Of a DNA stretch of 64,000 bases, positions 53,873-64,000 are shown piece after piece (position 1 is the stretch's first letter; each line of letters starts with the position of its first letter). Under the pieces are notes generated by a model that had not been told where the DNA came from, searched no databases, and saw only the letters and a list, made by a program, of their open reading frames with translations. This DNA comes from Erodium maritimum (lineage: Eukaryota; Streptophyta; Magnoliopsida; Geraniales; Geraniaceae): the NCBI GenBank assembly GCA_963921825.1, contig OY997592.1, forward strand, positions 28,313,730 through 28,377,729, in the 5' to 3' direction. The position numbers and the translations under genes were made by a program.

Positions 53873-55415
53873 CGTGCTACCTTCGGGATTCACAAGACGG
53901 TGTTCAAAGTTTCGGTTTTGCTTGAAAGTTTCGTTTTTGGCATGTTGTTTTGCTAAATTGTTTGATAACATGTTTTAAATTATTGTTTATGGATTTAATG
54001 CATGTAAAATGAATTTTTGAAAATTATTTCAAATCTGGAAATTTTGAAATTTTTTTGATTTTTCGGGTCTCGGGAGCGGGACTCTCGGGGAGCCGAAACC
54101 GGGACCGAACGGGGCTCCGTTGGACGGAGCTAGGCCAAGCATGACCATTGGATGGTTGATATGCCAAGGCTAAACCGTTTTGTTAGTTATGACGAGTTTG
54201 GAACCGTCATGATGAACTCGAAGATCAAATGTTCAAAAGTTTCATTTTTGAACGGTTTCGATAAACCGAGCATCAAAAAATTTCGAAACTTGGCTATTAA
54301 TTAAAACCGGAAAATCACATGATGTTTGATAACATGCTTGTTTGATAACACGATGTGTGATGTGATGTTGGCATGGTGTACATAATAGCCCCGAGCTCGA
54401 TTTAATTATTTATCGCTTTTCACGGCCTGCGAGCCGTTAGAGTTAGCGTGTAATTATTCTTTCAAGGTGTGGTCGTCGAACCACTTGTTTGTAATATTTA
54501 TTTATTCCCGACCTGCGAGTCGTGTATTAAATTGTAATATTTTACTCAAGACGAAGAAAGGGCGAAAAGGTCATTTGGTGGCTTTTCGGGTGTTGGCATC
54601 GGCTTGGAGTCGGTGGAGCTCAAGAAGCTAGTGGGAGTTAGTTTAGGGGGCTATTATGTGCACATTTATCGCTTTATGCTTGGTTTAGTTTATGCATGAT
54701 TAATTCTATGTGTTTTAGAATTGCATGCTTAACTTTATTTACCGAGCATATCACCTCACATGCAAAGATAAAATTGGAATTTTAATCCTTGTGTGTGAAC
54801 CCTTAGAATCGTCATTACATTGGATGTAGTTGATGGGTTCGAAGGAAGAATTACATTGGATGTAATTTGAGGCATCATTGCATTTGGAATGTAGTTGATG
54901 TGCTCATCGCATCTAGGATGTGTCAAAGTTTTAAACACAACCGGACAAGTAAAAACGGGTCATGTCCGATACCTCCCAATTATCAACACCTTACTACCTC
55001 CCCGTCCTATGGGTGTCGTGCGCATTAGCGGAGCATCCATGGGAAAGCGGGGTAGTAGGTTTGGACGACATATGTGGGTGTCGTGCGCATTAGCGGAGCA
55101 CCTACATAGTGACGAGCCATAGTTGAAAATTGGTGGACCCGACTACGATTCTCGGCCTGAGGTTGAGCTAGGGTAACAGATAGGGTAAGTCGTGTACATA
55201 AGTACATACCCTAGCCAAGAGTCACATTGGATGTGATTGGATGGAGTCCTACCTACATAGCTCGATTAAGTGGTGAGCATTAGTTCAGCTTAATCGAGTG
55301 AATCAAGGATCTTGGTTTCAAATTCTAAAGGTTTAGAATTGATTGTTGGTGTTTAAGCTTGATCTTCATAAAATTTATTCAGTTTACTGATTGAATTTTA
55401 TCTGTTGTAGATCAA
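53873..55415 (+). other. Long leader between PBS and gag
   Basis: 1.54 kb with no coding frame of note. It contains short repeats (ACATTGGATGTARTT several times around 54810-54920) and a doubled block GGGTGTCGTGCGCATTAGCG (55010-55035 and 55076-55100). The leader is retained even in the deletion derivative at 25360-30572 (in part), which suggests that it carries packaging or priming signals; this is inference. Confidence 0.75.
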
Positions 55416-55930
55416 ATGGCAAATTCAGCGAACATTAATAGTTTGTCATTAAAAACCATTCTTGACAGGGTCAAGCTAAATGGGACAAACTATTTGGACT
55501 GGTACAGAATTTTGAGGATAGTCCTCAAGTATGAACGCAAAGAATATGTCCTTGACAAGGCTATCTCTAAGACCATATCAGAGTTACATGAAGTGTCATT
55601 AACTGCTGAGAAGAATATCTCAGGGATCTGGGATCCAAGGATATTCTGATGGTCAACAAGGGAATTGGAAGTGGCATGGGCTGGGCCCATGCGCACTTGG
55701 CAGGAAAGATGAGACACCTGAGAATGTCTGCTTCTACTGCCAACAGCCTGGTCATTGGAACCGGGATTACAGGAAGTTCACGGCTGATCTGAAGAAGGGC
55801 AGTGGGACTGCGCCTTCATCAAATAGCCTGGATGATCTGAAGAAGGGCAGTAAGACTGCGCCTTCATCAGGAAACCTGGATGATCTAAGGAAGGGCGGTG
55901 GGACCGTGCCTTCATTCGGTATTAACTCTA
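55416..55930 (+). pseudogene. Family A gag with internal deletion, defective zinc knuckle and 16-residue repeats
   Basis: It starts MANSANINSLSLKTILDRVK with LNGTNYLDWYRILRIVLKYE and runs 77 codons to a stop at IWDPRIF. A frame change then leads into the knuckle ENVCFYCQQPGHWNRDY (55729-55770), where the last Cys of CX2CX4HX4C is a Tyr codon (TAC, 55768-55770). Three 48-bp repeats follow (55786-55833, 55834-55881, 55882-55929), each encoding a version of DLKKGSxTAPSSxxLD. A normal copia gag has about 100-150 more residues before the knuckle; the outer copy at 13956 lacks the same part. Confidence 0.85.
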
Positions 55931-56044
55931 TAGAGCTACATCTCTCTACTTCCAAAGATTCATGGGTATTAGATACCATGACTGAATCTCACACATGCAC
56001 TAATATATGGTGGCTGAAAGTAGGAGAGATTTGGAAAGCACGAA
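55930..56044 (+). pseudogene. Family A protease remnant, active site altered
   Basis: In frame with the knuckle the sequence reads STSKDSWVLDTMTESHTCTN. In copia proteases this place is WVLDTGCSSH-like; here the DTG triad is DTM (55972-55980). A frameshift follows near 56030. The protease is presumably inactive. Confidence 0.75.
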
Positions 56045-57281
56045 ATGGACCTCAGAGTTGTGGCAACTGCTGTAGGATCCATGAGTCTTGCTTTGCCAAG
56101 AGGCCTTGTCTTAGTATTGTATAATGTATATTGCATACCTACTTTTAGTAGGAATATTATATCTGTATCCGTGTTTGACAAGGAAGGATATAATGTTAAT
56201 ATTGGAAATGGAGTTTTCAATGTTCTATGCAATGATATGTTTTATACCAGTACTGACATGGTTGGAGGATTGTACATATTAGATATGGGTAACAATGCCT
56301 CAAGTTCTATATATTCCGTTAATACCAAGAGGTCTAAATCCAACGATTTAAACCTAACTCTGTTATGGTACTGTCATTTGGGTCGCATAAACAAGAAGCG
56401 CCTATCAGCACTTCAGAAGTGCGGGCTTTCAGGTTCATTCGAATTCCATTTGATCGATAGGTGCAAGGTTTGTTTGATGGGCAAAATGACTAAAGTGCCC
56501 TTTATCGATCGCGATGAAAGGGCGGGTGAATTATTGGGGCTGATACACTCGAATGTGTGTAGACCAATAAGTTCACTTGCCAGGAGGGGTTTTAGCTACT
56601 TTATCACATTTATTGATGATTACAGTAAATATGGTTATGTCTATTCGGTGAGACATAAGTCTGAAGCTTTTGATAAATTCAAAGAGTTTAAGACTAAAGT
56701 AGAAAACCAGCTCGACAAAGGTATTAAGGCACTTCGATTGGATCGAGGTGGAAAATACTTGACCACAGAGTTATTAGATCATCTAAAAGAGAATGGGATC
56801 CTTTTAGAATGGACTCCTCCTGGGACACTGTAGTTGAAAGGTGTAGCCAAACGGAGAAATCGGACATTGTTAGACAATGGTCCGTTCCATGATTAGTTAG
56901 ACTGATCTCCCAATCTCTTTCAGGGTTTATGCTCTAGAGACGACCGCATTCATAGTGAATCGGGCTTCGACAAGGGTGTGGAAGGGACACCATTTTAAAA
57001 AATGGTACGGGATGATGCCTGCTTTGTCCTTCCTAAAGATTTGTGGTTGCGAGGCTTATGTGAAACATTTGGTTTCGACTAAGCTCGAACCAAGATCTGA
57101 GATATGCACCTTCGTGTGGTATCCCAAAGCAACAAGGGGATACTATTTCTACAATCCCAGTGAGAACATGGTGTTCGTCGCTTGGGGTGGGGTCTTTATG
57201 GAAAAGAAGTTTTGTTTCCAAAGACGTCATTGGGAGGACTGTGCATCTCGAAGAAATTCAGGATGGTACAGATCTGTTTAA
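56045..57281 (+). pseudogene. Family A integrase, catalytic and zinc residues changed
   Basis: The frame 56045-56833 includes the pre-integrase part and HHCC region: where a functional copia integrase has LWHCRLGH, this copy reads LWYCHLGR (both His lost), followed by RCKVCLMGK. The first catalytic Asp (DVCGP) is Asn (SNVCRP, 56552-56554, GAT to AAT). FITFIDDYSKYGYVY and RLDRGGKYL remain. A TAG ends the frame at ENGILLEWTPPGTL. The C-terminal region continues at 56955-57281 (LSFLKICGCEAYVKHLVSTK, then YPKATRGYYFYNPSE) with a frame break. Confidence 0.88.
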
Positions 57282-57399
57282 ACCAATTGGCAACCCAGTA
57301 GAAAGGAGCCAGAGACTGTCGTAGAGTAAGAACCAATTCCTGTTACAATTCCGGAAGGTCCAAGGCGATTTGAAAGGATCAATCTTCCACCTCCAAGAT

Positions 57400-58357
57400 A
57401 TGGTATCCAGAGGTGACAATGAAGTCATGGTGGATCACGATGATCCAGCCACCTTTCAGGAAGTCGTGGATGGGCCCAACTCCGAGTTATGGCTGGGAGC
57501 CATGAGGGAGGAAATGTAATCCATGTCGGACAACCGAGTCTGGGAACCGGTTGATCCCATCAATGGTGTGAGGACCATAGGATGCAAATGGATCTTCAAG
57601 GTGAAGATGGACATGGACGGCAACCCTCTGACCTACAAAGCTCAACTGGTGGCGAAAGGTTATAGGCAGATCCAATGGATTGACTATGAGGAAACCTTCT
57701 CCTTAGTGGCTATGGTCAAAATCGATCCAAATTCTTCTTGACATAACTGCGTATCATAATTACGAGATATGGCAAGTGGATGTCAAAACCGCTTTCCTAA
57801 ATGGAAATTTGACTGAGTACGTTTGTATGTCTCGGCCCAAAGGTTTTGACGATCCGAAGAATAAAGGAAAGATTTATAAGTTGTTGAAATCCATTTATGG
57901 ATTGAAACGAACTTCTCGGAGTTGGATCCTTCGTTTTGATGAAGCTGTAATTGGATTTGGCTTAATCAAGAACGAGGATGAATCTTGCGTTTATAAGAAG
58001 GCTAGTGGGAGCAATATTACCTTTCTGGTTCTCATTGAAAACGACATCCCAACCTTTCACGAGACTAAAGCTTGGTTGAGGAAGTGTTTTTCAATAAAGG
58101 ACTTAGGCGATGCTTCTCATATCTTAAGGATTAAGATATGTAGAGATCGCACCAAGAGGGTCTTGGATTTAAGTCAGGGAACCTATGTGAACAAGGCATT
58201 GAGTAGGTTCTTAATGCTCGATTCAAAGAAAGGACTCTTACCCACTAGTCATGGCATTCATCTCAGCAAGACTCAGTGTCCTAAGACACCTGATGAGCTG
58301 AAAAGGATGATGAGAATCCTATGCGCCTGGGGGCAGGATCGATCATATATGCCATGA
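57400..58357 (+). pseudogene. Family A reverse transcriptase lacking the YVDD box
   Basis: RT N-terminus around 57410-57741 (VWEPVDPINGVRTIGCKWIF, then YEETFSLVAMVKI). After a one-base frame change, 57776-58357 reads MDVKTAFLNGNLTEYVCMSR (first catalytic Asp kept), IYGLKRTSRSW, LIKNEDESCVYKKASG, then FLVL directly followed by IENDIPTFHETKAWLRK. The roughly ten residues expected between them, with the two catalytic Asp of YVDD, are missing (junction near 58034). The deletion is in frame. The protein cannot polymerise DNA. Confidence 0.92.
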
Positions 58358-58499
58358 CATGTATGAGACCAGACGTCTCGTAAGCCTTATGTTGTACCAG
58401 TAGACATCATTCTAACCCGGGGGAAAGATGATGCTGAACTAGTCGTCGAAGGATGAGTAGACGCTAGTTTTCCAAGACAAATCCAGATGACTTTAGAAG

Positions 58500-58796
58500 T
58501 CAATCAGGATATGTGTTTACGCTGAATGGCAGAGCTTTAGCTGGGACAGCGTAAAGCAAGATATCATTGCCGAATCTACGACAGAGGCCAAGTACATGGA
58601 TGCTGCAGAGGCAGCTAAGGAGGCTATGTGGATTTGGAAATTCATGGCAGGGCTGGGTGTAATTAAAAACCCATCCAGCCCGGTGAATCCATCTTGCGAC
58701 AACACAAGGGCCATTGCGCAAGCTAAAAGCCTAGATCGTATAACAAATCCAAACATGTACTGCGGCGTATCCACCTCATCAGATAAATACTGAACT
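58500..58796 (+). pseudogene. Family A RNase H
   Basis: It reads, with frame changes, SWDSVKQDIIAESTTEAKYM, then DAAEAAKEAMWIWKFMAGLG (58596 on), then CDNTRAIAQAKS, the usual copia RNase H end. A stop at 58794 follows SSDKY. About 130 bp of mildly conserved sequence (NPLTKA-like) leads to the polypurine tract. Confidence 0.82.
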
Positions 58797-58928
58797 GAGG
58801 TGAAGTGAAGATAACCGATATTGCAACAGATGATAACATAGCCAACCCTTTGACTAAGGCAGTGTCACTGCCTGAACATGTTAGACATGTAAAGTCGATG
58901 GGGACATATTGGTGTTTAGATTGGAACT

Positions 58929-58944
58929 AGGGCAAGTGGGAGAT
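58929..58944 (+). promoter_or_regulatory. Polypurine tract of the young family A element
   Basis: AGGGCAAGTGGGAGAT directly precedes the 3' LTR at 58945. Plus-strand synthesis would be primed here. Confidence 0.9.
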
Positions 58945-60633
58945 TGTTAGTCTTAGTGCCCGTAGTTCAATCCTAAATGTCCAAATGTACATATCATCGT
59001 TAGCAATAAAATTAAAGCGGCTTTATATTACTTATGTGTTGGAGTAATATATCGATGTGTGCTCTGATCTATGCCCACCATGCGAATAGAACCATAGATC
59101 GAGATAGATCACACTCGATGGGTCCCTAGTCAACAAAGCTTCACTAGAAGCGACTAGTATGAAAGATGGCTCTTTATGGCTTACGTTCTGTTAGTCATTG
59201 GAATGGGATTCCGGAGTCTGATCATAGATATCATGTGGGACATGATATTGGACGACCCGCCCTGAATATGTGCCATAGATTAAGTCATGAACATATTCAG
59301 TGTTGTAGCTTGTCATGTATCCTTAGACCAAGGAGTCTTTGTGATCGCTATGTAGTCAACAACTGAGTTTGACCTGAGCCTAACGTTGTCCGTAACAGGG
59401 CTTCCATAACGGCCAGGATTGGCTTGGGGATGGGCTACATGAGTGACACGAAAGACGGCTAAGGGATTTATCCCTCATACTAAGGTATGGGAAAGATATC
59501 GGTTCTCGGCCGCTTGATCGAGAGTGACTGGAAGAATAGCATGGCCATGCACATGATACTGGGTATCATATCTTCAGTCATCTCACATATCAAGGAACGG
59601 TGATTGAGAATAATAAGGATGACGGCTCTATGCCTTATCTCAATCAGGATATCGGAGATAAAAGGATAATGACAGGGACGACGGAAAGGTTAGAATCGAC
59701 AGGGTCGATTCGTTATGTAGTGTCAGGCAATACTAAAGTCTCGTTAGTTGCCACTTAAATAGGATCAAGTAAAATGGGATTTTACGTTGATCTATTGACA
59801 TGCATAAACCTAAGGGTCACACCGGAGGATGAAACTCATTGACACATTTATGGAAAATGGCCAAAAGGGAGTTGTCTCGGGACATGACCAAAACTGGGTT
59901 TTGGGTCATGTGCCCGTAAGTGAATAGGACTTTACGGATCGAGACAAGGCTTGGAGTCTTGGGATTGATCGCGTCGGATAATGTTGGACATTTCCGGTAT
60001 GGAAGGCATGGAGGCGATGAGCGAATCACGGGACCTCGTTGGAAATGGTCACGGGCCATGTTCCAAGAGGCCCATGAAAGGCCCATGCAACCAAGGCCCA
60101 TGGAACTAATTAATCAAGTCTTGATTAATTAGTACTAAGTAAGCAAGACAAGGATTAAGGTGTTGGTGATTCACCACCTAACCCAATCTTGTCTTGCCAT
60201 ACTTTGTCCTATTCACACCTTACTTGACACCATACTTGTCCCATGCCTTTAGTTGGACAAGTATGGGTTTTGTTATGTTTAAGTCATCTTTTTTCAACAT
60301 AACAAACACAAGACAAGAATAGGAAACACATTTTCTCTCCCTCTTCCATGGCCATTTCGGGTTTGGCTAGTTTCCACCTCCATGTTTGTGTTCTTGAGTC
60401 CTCAAAGAGAAGAACTACGTGGCTTTGATTCCCATGTGGATACGTAGGCGTCTTGGAGACTCAAGCCAATCATTCGTTAACCGGTGTTCTTGTTTTGGTA
60501 AGAACTAGTGCTGAATTTTTTCTCTTGTTAATCCATTCTTTGTTAGTTGTTTCATGGTTTTAATTGTCTCTTGGTTTTCATTGATTTTCCGCTGCGAGTT
60601 GGTTCATCTCCAACCCTACCTCGAGACCCAACA
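58945..60633 (+). repeat. 3' LTR of the young family A element
   Basis: 1689 bp, identical to the 5' LTR apart from A at 59855 (G at 53081) as far as I can read. Confidence 0.96.
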
Positions 60634-60638
60634 CTTAC

Positions 60639-61110
60639 TGGAGAGTTACCCATGACATGTGGATGGAACGATTGTTTCATTTCACTACCCAACGCCCTAT
60701 GAATCCTAAAGGGTCACACAAAGAGAAAGACCACGAAGACGTGAACAAAATATGTTATCGATTACTTGAACTGATGAGACATTTTATATTGATATAATGC
60801 ATCTTTACTTAATCTTACACTCATAGGATAAAGACCTATATTTATGAATTATTTAATAATTTAATGATATTATTATGAATTAATTAAAGTATTAATGTAT
60901 TATTAAAGAATTAATGAGAAAGATGGATAAAATGGTCTTTCGACTTATAAGATAGCTTAATTTGAAATGGAAAGGGTATAACAATCATTGAACATTACTT
61001 TGTTAGTTTTTTCAACCCCAAATAGAAAAAAAAGGTTCGTGGACCGAACATAAGGGTACCAAAAAGGTCATTTCCGAACATGACCTTTGATGTGAGTTTG
61101 ACATATGATG
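60639..61110 (+). repeat. 3' LTR of copia family C, part 3, and AT-rich sequence
   Basis: Continues the sequence interrupted at 52170, beginning TGGAGAGTTACCC. The end of the LTR is not clear. 60780-61000 is AT-rich. No gene is seen. Confidence 0.5.
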
Positions 61111-61334
61111 TGTTGGTTTTGTGCCCTAGGACAATCTTGATCTTGAACGACATTATCATTTCATCAATACATTGACACTACTATTATCATTTCTAAAATT
61201 TAATAGCGTGAATAATCGAATCTTTCTAGGATCATCAAGTACGTGACTTGATAGTAAAACTCTTAGAAGAAAAAGAGTATTATTCTAATGATCTCTGGTC
61301 TTACTGATATACTAAGAATAGTTTGATGTTGATT

Positions 61335-62996
61335 TTTTTTTATCAGCAATGCATATATAAAAACATCGATTCTATGAAATAAAGAATACGATGGGTTGAA
61401 CTGAAACAAGAAGGACCATTCCTCTCAGAACCTCATGAAGCCCCACACTAGGGAAGATCAACAACCACAATGAAAGGGTACGCAGACCCTAAAGCAAGCA
61501 ACCACATGAAGCCCCCCACCGGGTAAGACCAACAACCACAATGAATGGGTACGCAGACCCTGTAGCAAACAACCACAAACAAAGAATGGGTACGCAGACC
61601 CTAAAGCTAACAACTGCAAAATGAAAGGGTCTAGCACCCGAATTTGACAAGCATGAATCCTAGAAATGAAAAAGGTCTAAGCATTCTAACCAGACAGGGC
61701 GAGGAAAAAGATCAGACCTCAAAGGACATCCCATCATACCAGATACATTAGACCGGATAAAACGCTCGGTCCTTCCTAAGTTTTGGCCAACATCGAGACA
61801 CTCAAAGGAGAGGACCGATATTTCTACCGAGCAATAATACAGCCTAAAGAACAGTCAGGAGATACCTTGAAGCACAAGAGGTTGTCGCGAAAAGGCAAGT
61901 GACCCCTACGATGCCGAGAGCTTTACCAACGAGCAGTAGATAAAGGAGAGCCGCAAGAATCCCAACAACAAAATCCGCCCAGGAGCAACCAAAACTCTAC
62001 CAATCATGCCCCAACACCACAACAAAACTGGAGAAAGATGGAGAACAGACATGCGCCAATCTTCACCAAAAGATGGAGAAAGACCTCCCACTCGAGTCTG
62101 AAACAGCACCAACTCCCGAAGCTGAGGAGAAACTGAATCAGCACACAACAGCAGCAACCACCAACAACACCAACACGAGCGCTCGAAAAGCGGAGAGCCA
62201 GCAAGAAGAAAAAAATTCTTGCCCTGGGTCGACTCATACCCGAAATTGCACCCAACCCGGCCTGAACCAGGCTCGGACCCGGCCCGGCCCGAACCTAGCC
62301 CCAACCCGACCCGAATCAAGCCCTAGCCTGACCCGAATCCATCCCAAGCCAAGCCCGAGCCCACACCGACCAAGCCTAAGACACAGACAGATCCGGCCCA
62401 CCACCTGCCAACGCAGCCCGAACCCACCACAGACAGGCCCAAGATCACGTCCCGGCCTGGCCCACCACTCCTACCATCCCACCACGCCCTGCCAGCCCAC
62501 CACGCCCTGCCAACCAAACGGAAAACGGGAGGAGAACGCCGATCACCGATGACGACTTCGACGGAGCGACACGAGCCCAGATCCGCGCCAATCAGAGGCC
62601 GGAGAGGCCAGAGAAAGCCGTCCCACACTGGAGAAAAGAGAGAACGCCGGAGAACACTACGCCGAGGATGGTCGGAGACGGTGGAAATCTCCGGGAACAA
62701 CAAGGAGATTAGAAGAGGACTCAAAGGAAGCAGATCTGGGAAGAACACCAATCCCACACCAGATCTAAAGGTCGAGCACAACCCAACTCCAACGCACCAA
62801 AGAAAAAAAGGGGGGAAGAAGAAAAGGGTAGAAAAAGAAGAAGCTGAGGGTAGAGAGAAGCCTCCGCCGGTAATAGGCGCGGTTGGGGCCACGACCGGTC
62901 ACTGGCGGAGAGGCGAGGAGGGGCGGCAGGGAGAAAAAGAGGTTTAGGGTTATCGCTTTAGCAACCTCAGTTGAGAGAGAAAAAGTATCCCTATTA
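61335..62996 (-). mobile_element. Poly(A) retroposon of unknown type with TSD
   Basis: The 1662-bp minus-strand insertion has the perfect 11-bp duplication TGATGTTGATT (61324-61334 and 62997-63007) and a 3' A run (rc of T at 61333-61340). The 5' end has AACCCTAAACC and CT-rich sequence (rc of about 62880-62960). The minus-strand frames 62892-62323 and 62319-61906 are Gly/Arg/Val-rich low-complexity (RAWWAGRAWWDGRSGGPGRD) and match no family I know. No RT or RNA-binding domain. It may be the 5' untranslated region plus 3' end of an L1, or a processed transcript. Confidence 0.7.
61476..61601. repeat. Repeated hairpin motif in the retroposon 3' part
   Basis: GGGTACGCAGACCC occurs at 61476-61489, 61547-61560 and 61588-61601, each inside a partly repeated CAACCACAATGAA-type unit of 71 and 41 bp. 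The ends GGGT and ACCC can pair. Confidence 0.8.
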
Positions 62997-63558
62997 TGAT
63001 GTTGATTGATGATCACGTTTTATGGATCATTCATATTGTATATGAAGTCAAATCATAGACACCATTTAGTGAAATGGTATTGGATGACCCATTGTGAGAA
63101 TACTGCATATGAACCGTCATGAGTATTGCTTAGTATCGTGATATGGCTCAAGTCCTTTGACCTTGTAGTCATCATGAATTTATACATAGGTGGTTGTGTG
63201 TCTTGACACAATTCAATGTTGTCTTTAGTCGAGCAACAATAAACATTGATGTTGAATACATAATTTTCTACATGAGGAATGTGAGTGATTGACAAGGGAT
63301 TTATCCCTCTTGTAAATATGAGCAGATATCGTTTAGGCCTCTTGATAAGTGAGATTGCGGAAATGCATGTCATGCGAATCGATAATGAGTTATTACTTGC
63401 AGTCTACTTAAGATCAAGAAATGGCGATCGAATAAAATAAGGATGACGGTCATATGCCTTATTTTCGATAAAGATATCGATGACAAAAGGATTAAGATAT
63501 TAGTGGTAAAAGGTTAAGTCGGATTGACGATTATCATAAACGTTTGGGTAGTCATAAC

Positions 63559-64000
63559 TGTTAGTCTTAGTGCCGTAGCTCAATCGTAAATCTCCAAATG
63601 TATAGATCATCGTTTGCAATAAAAGTAAAGTGACTTAATATTACTTCTGTATTGGAGTACATAATATATCGAAGTGTGTTCTGATCTATGCCCACCATGC
63701 GAAGTAGAACCATAGATCAAGATGGATCACACTCGATGGGTGCCTAGTCAACAAAGCTTCGCTAGTAGCGACTAGTATGAAAGATGACTCTTTATGGCTC
63801 AGTTCTATTAGTGATTGGAATGGAATTCCGGAGTCTAATCATAGATATCATGTGGGACATGATATTGGACGACCTGACCTGAATATGTGTCATATATCAA
63901 GTCATGAGCATATTCAGTATCGTAGCTTGTCATGTATCCTTAGACAAATGACTCTTTTATATTGTCATGTCTCGTGGGCTTGAGTAGTATGATGGGCTGG
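63559..64000 (+). mobile_element. Family A LTR, start only (runs off the window)
   Basis: Begins TGTTAGTCTTAGTGCC and follows the family A LTR for about 400 bp with many small differences; the last 50 bases diverge. Whether it is a solo LTR or a full element cannot be seen. The five bases before it are ATAAC. Confidence 0.85.

Larger units (their letters stand above)
52171..60633 (+). mobile_element. Young, structurally complete copia family A element, non-autonomous
   Basis: An 8463-bp element with two 1689-bp LTRs (52171-53859 and 58945-60633), Met-tRNA PBS, long leader, gag-pol remnants and polypurine tract, flanked by CTTAC (52166-52170 and 60634-60638). By eye the LTRs differ at one base only (G at 53081, A at 59855), so insertion was very recent. 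In contrast the coding region has many stops and frameshifts and lacks key residues. It is therefore not autonomous and must have been copied with enzymes supplied by another element. Confidence 0.96.
61111..63558 (+). repeat. Second copia LTR related to family C/A, split by a retroposon
   Basis: It starts TGTTGGTTTTGTGCCC, similar to the LTR start at 48480. It is interrupted at 61335-62996 and continues to 63558, where a family A LTR is inserted. 63430-63510 contains AAGGATGACGGTCATATGCC and GATATCGATGACAAAAGGAT, which parallel AAGGATGACGGCTCTATGCC and GATATCGGAGATAAAAGGAT in family A LTRs (about 52838-52893). Its true end lies beyond the later insertion, outside the window. Confidence 0.6.

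Overview
The window is a plant nuclear genomic segment, almost certainly from a flowering plant and probably a eudicot, made almost entirely of transposable elements nested in one another. The evidence is Ty1-copia elements primed by initiator Met-tRNA (PBS TGGTATCAGAGC), an Athila-type Ty3-gypsy gag-pol with the typical PBS TGGCGCCGTTGCCGG, long LTRs ending GGGGCGTGACA, a SIRE-like LTR, and L1-type LINE pieces with DUF4283/CCHC or RRM ORF1 proteins. I found no intact host gene, rRNA, tRNA gene, organellar insert, CRISPR array or DNA transposon. The species cannot be named from this sequence.

Layout. 1-3448: LINE ORF2 tail (minus strand) split by a solo LTR of copia 'family A' (92-1862, TSD CCTAC). 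3449-10450: diverged LTR-like repeats, a decayed LINE (ORF1 tail, endonuclease, start of RT; 5057-6960, minus) and an ORF1-only retroposon (7186-9528). 10451-31671: an old family A element broken open by a minus-strand 2.6-kb solo LTR (14402-21712, TSD TGCGC), itself carrying a 3'-truncated Athila element (15386-about 20075) with an 809-codon open gag-pol frame. Its 3' LTR is split by a second family A element in the opposite direction (25360-30572, TSD AGAAT). 31672-43850: old low-copy-looking DNA with an ORF1-only retroposon (33065-35117), a small LTR element with no coding capacity (35831-37094, TSD TTTAG), a LINE ORF1 fragment split by a SIRE-like LTR, and an RRM-type ORF1-only retroposon (40282-42350). 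43850-52170: a second Athila relic, with another RRM ORF1-only retroposon in its LTR (44801-46555), fused to a copia RNase H/LTR remnant that carries a complete solo LTR (48872-51750, TSD ACTAT). 52171-60633: a structurally complete, very young family A element (TSD CTTAC; one mismatch seen between its two 1689-bp LTRs). 60634-64000: copia LTR remnants, a poly(A) retroposon of unknown kind (61335-62996), and the start of another family A LTR.

Two themes stand out. (1) Family A appears to be a non-autonomous copia lineage. Every copy with a readable RT lacks the YVDD catalytic box at the same place, yet one copy transposed very recently, so it is presumably mobilised in trans. (2) Four separate poly(A)/TSD-flanked LINE insertions carry ORF1 and a 3' end but no endonuclease or reverse transcriptase, resembling mammalian half-L1 (HAL1) elements. 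A fifth insertion has the same layout without a recognisable ORF1. Everything here is mobile-element biology; no host pathway is encoded.
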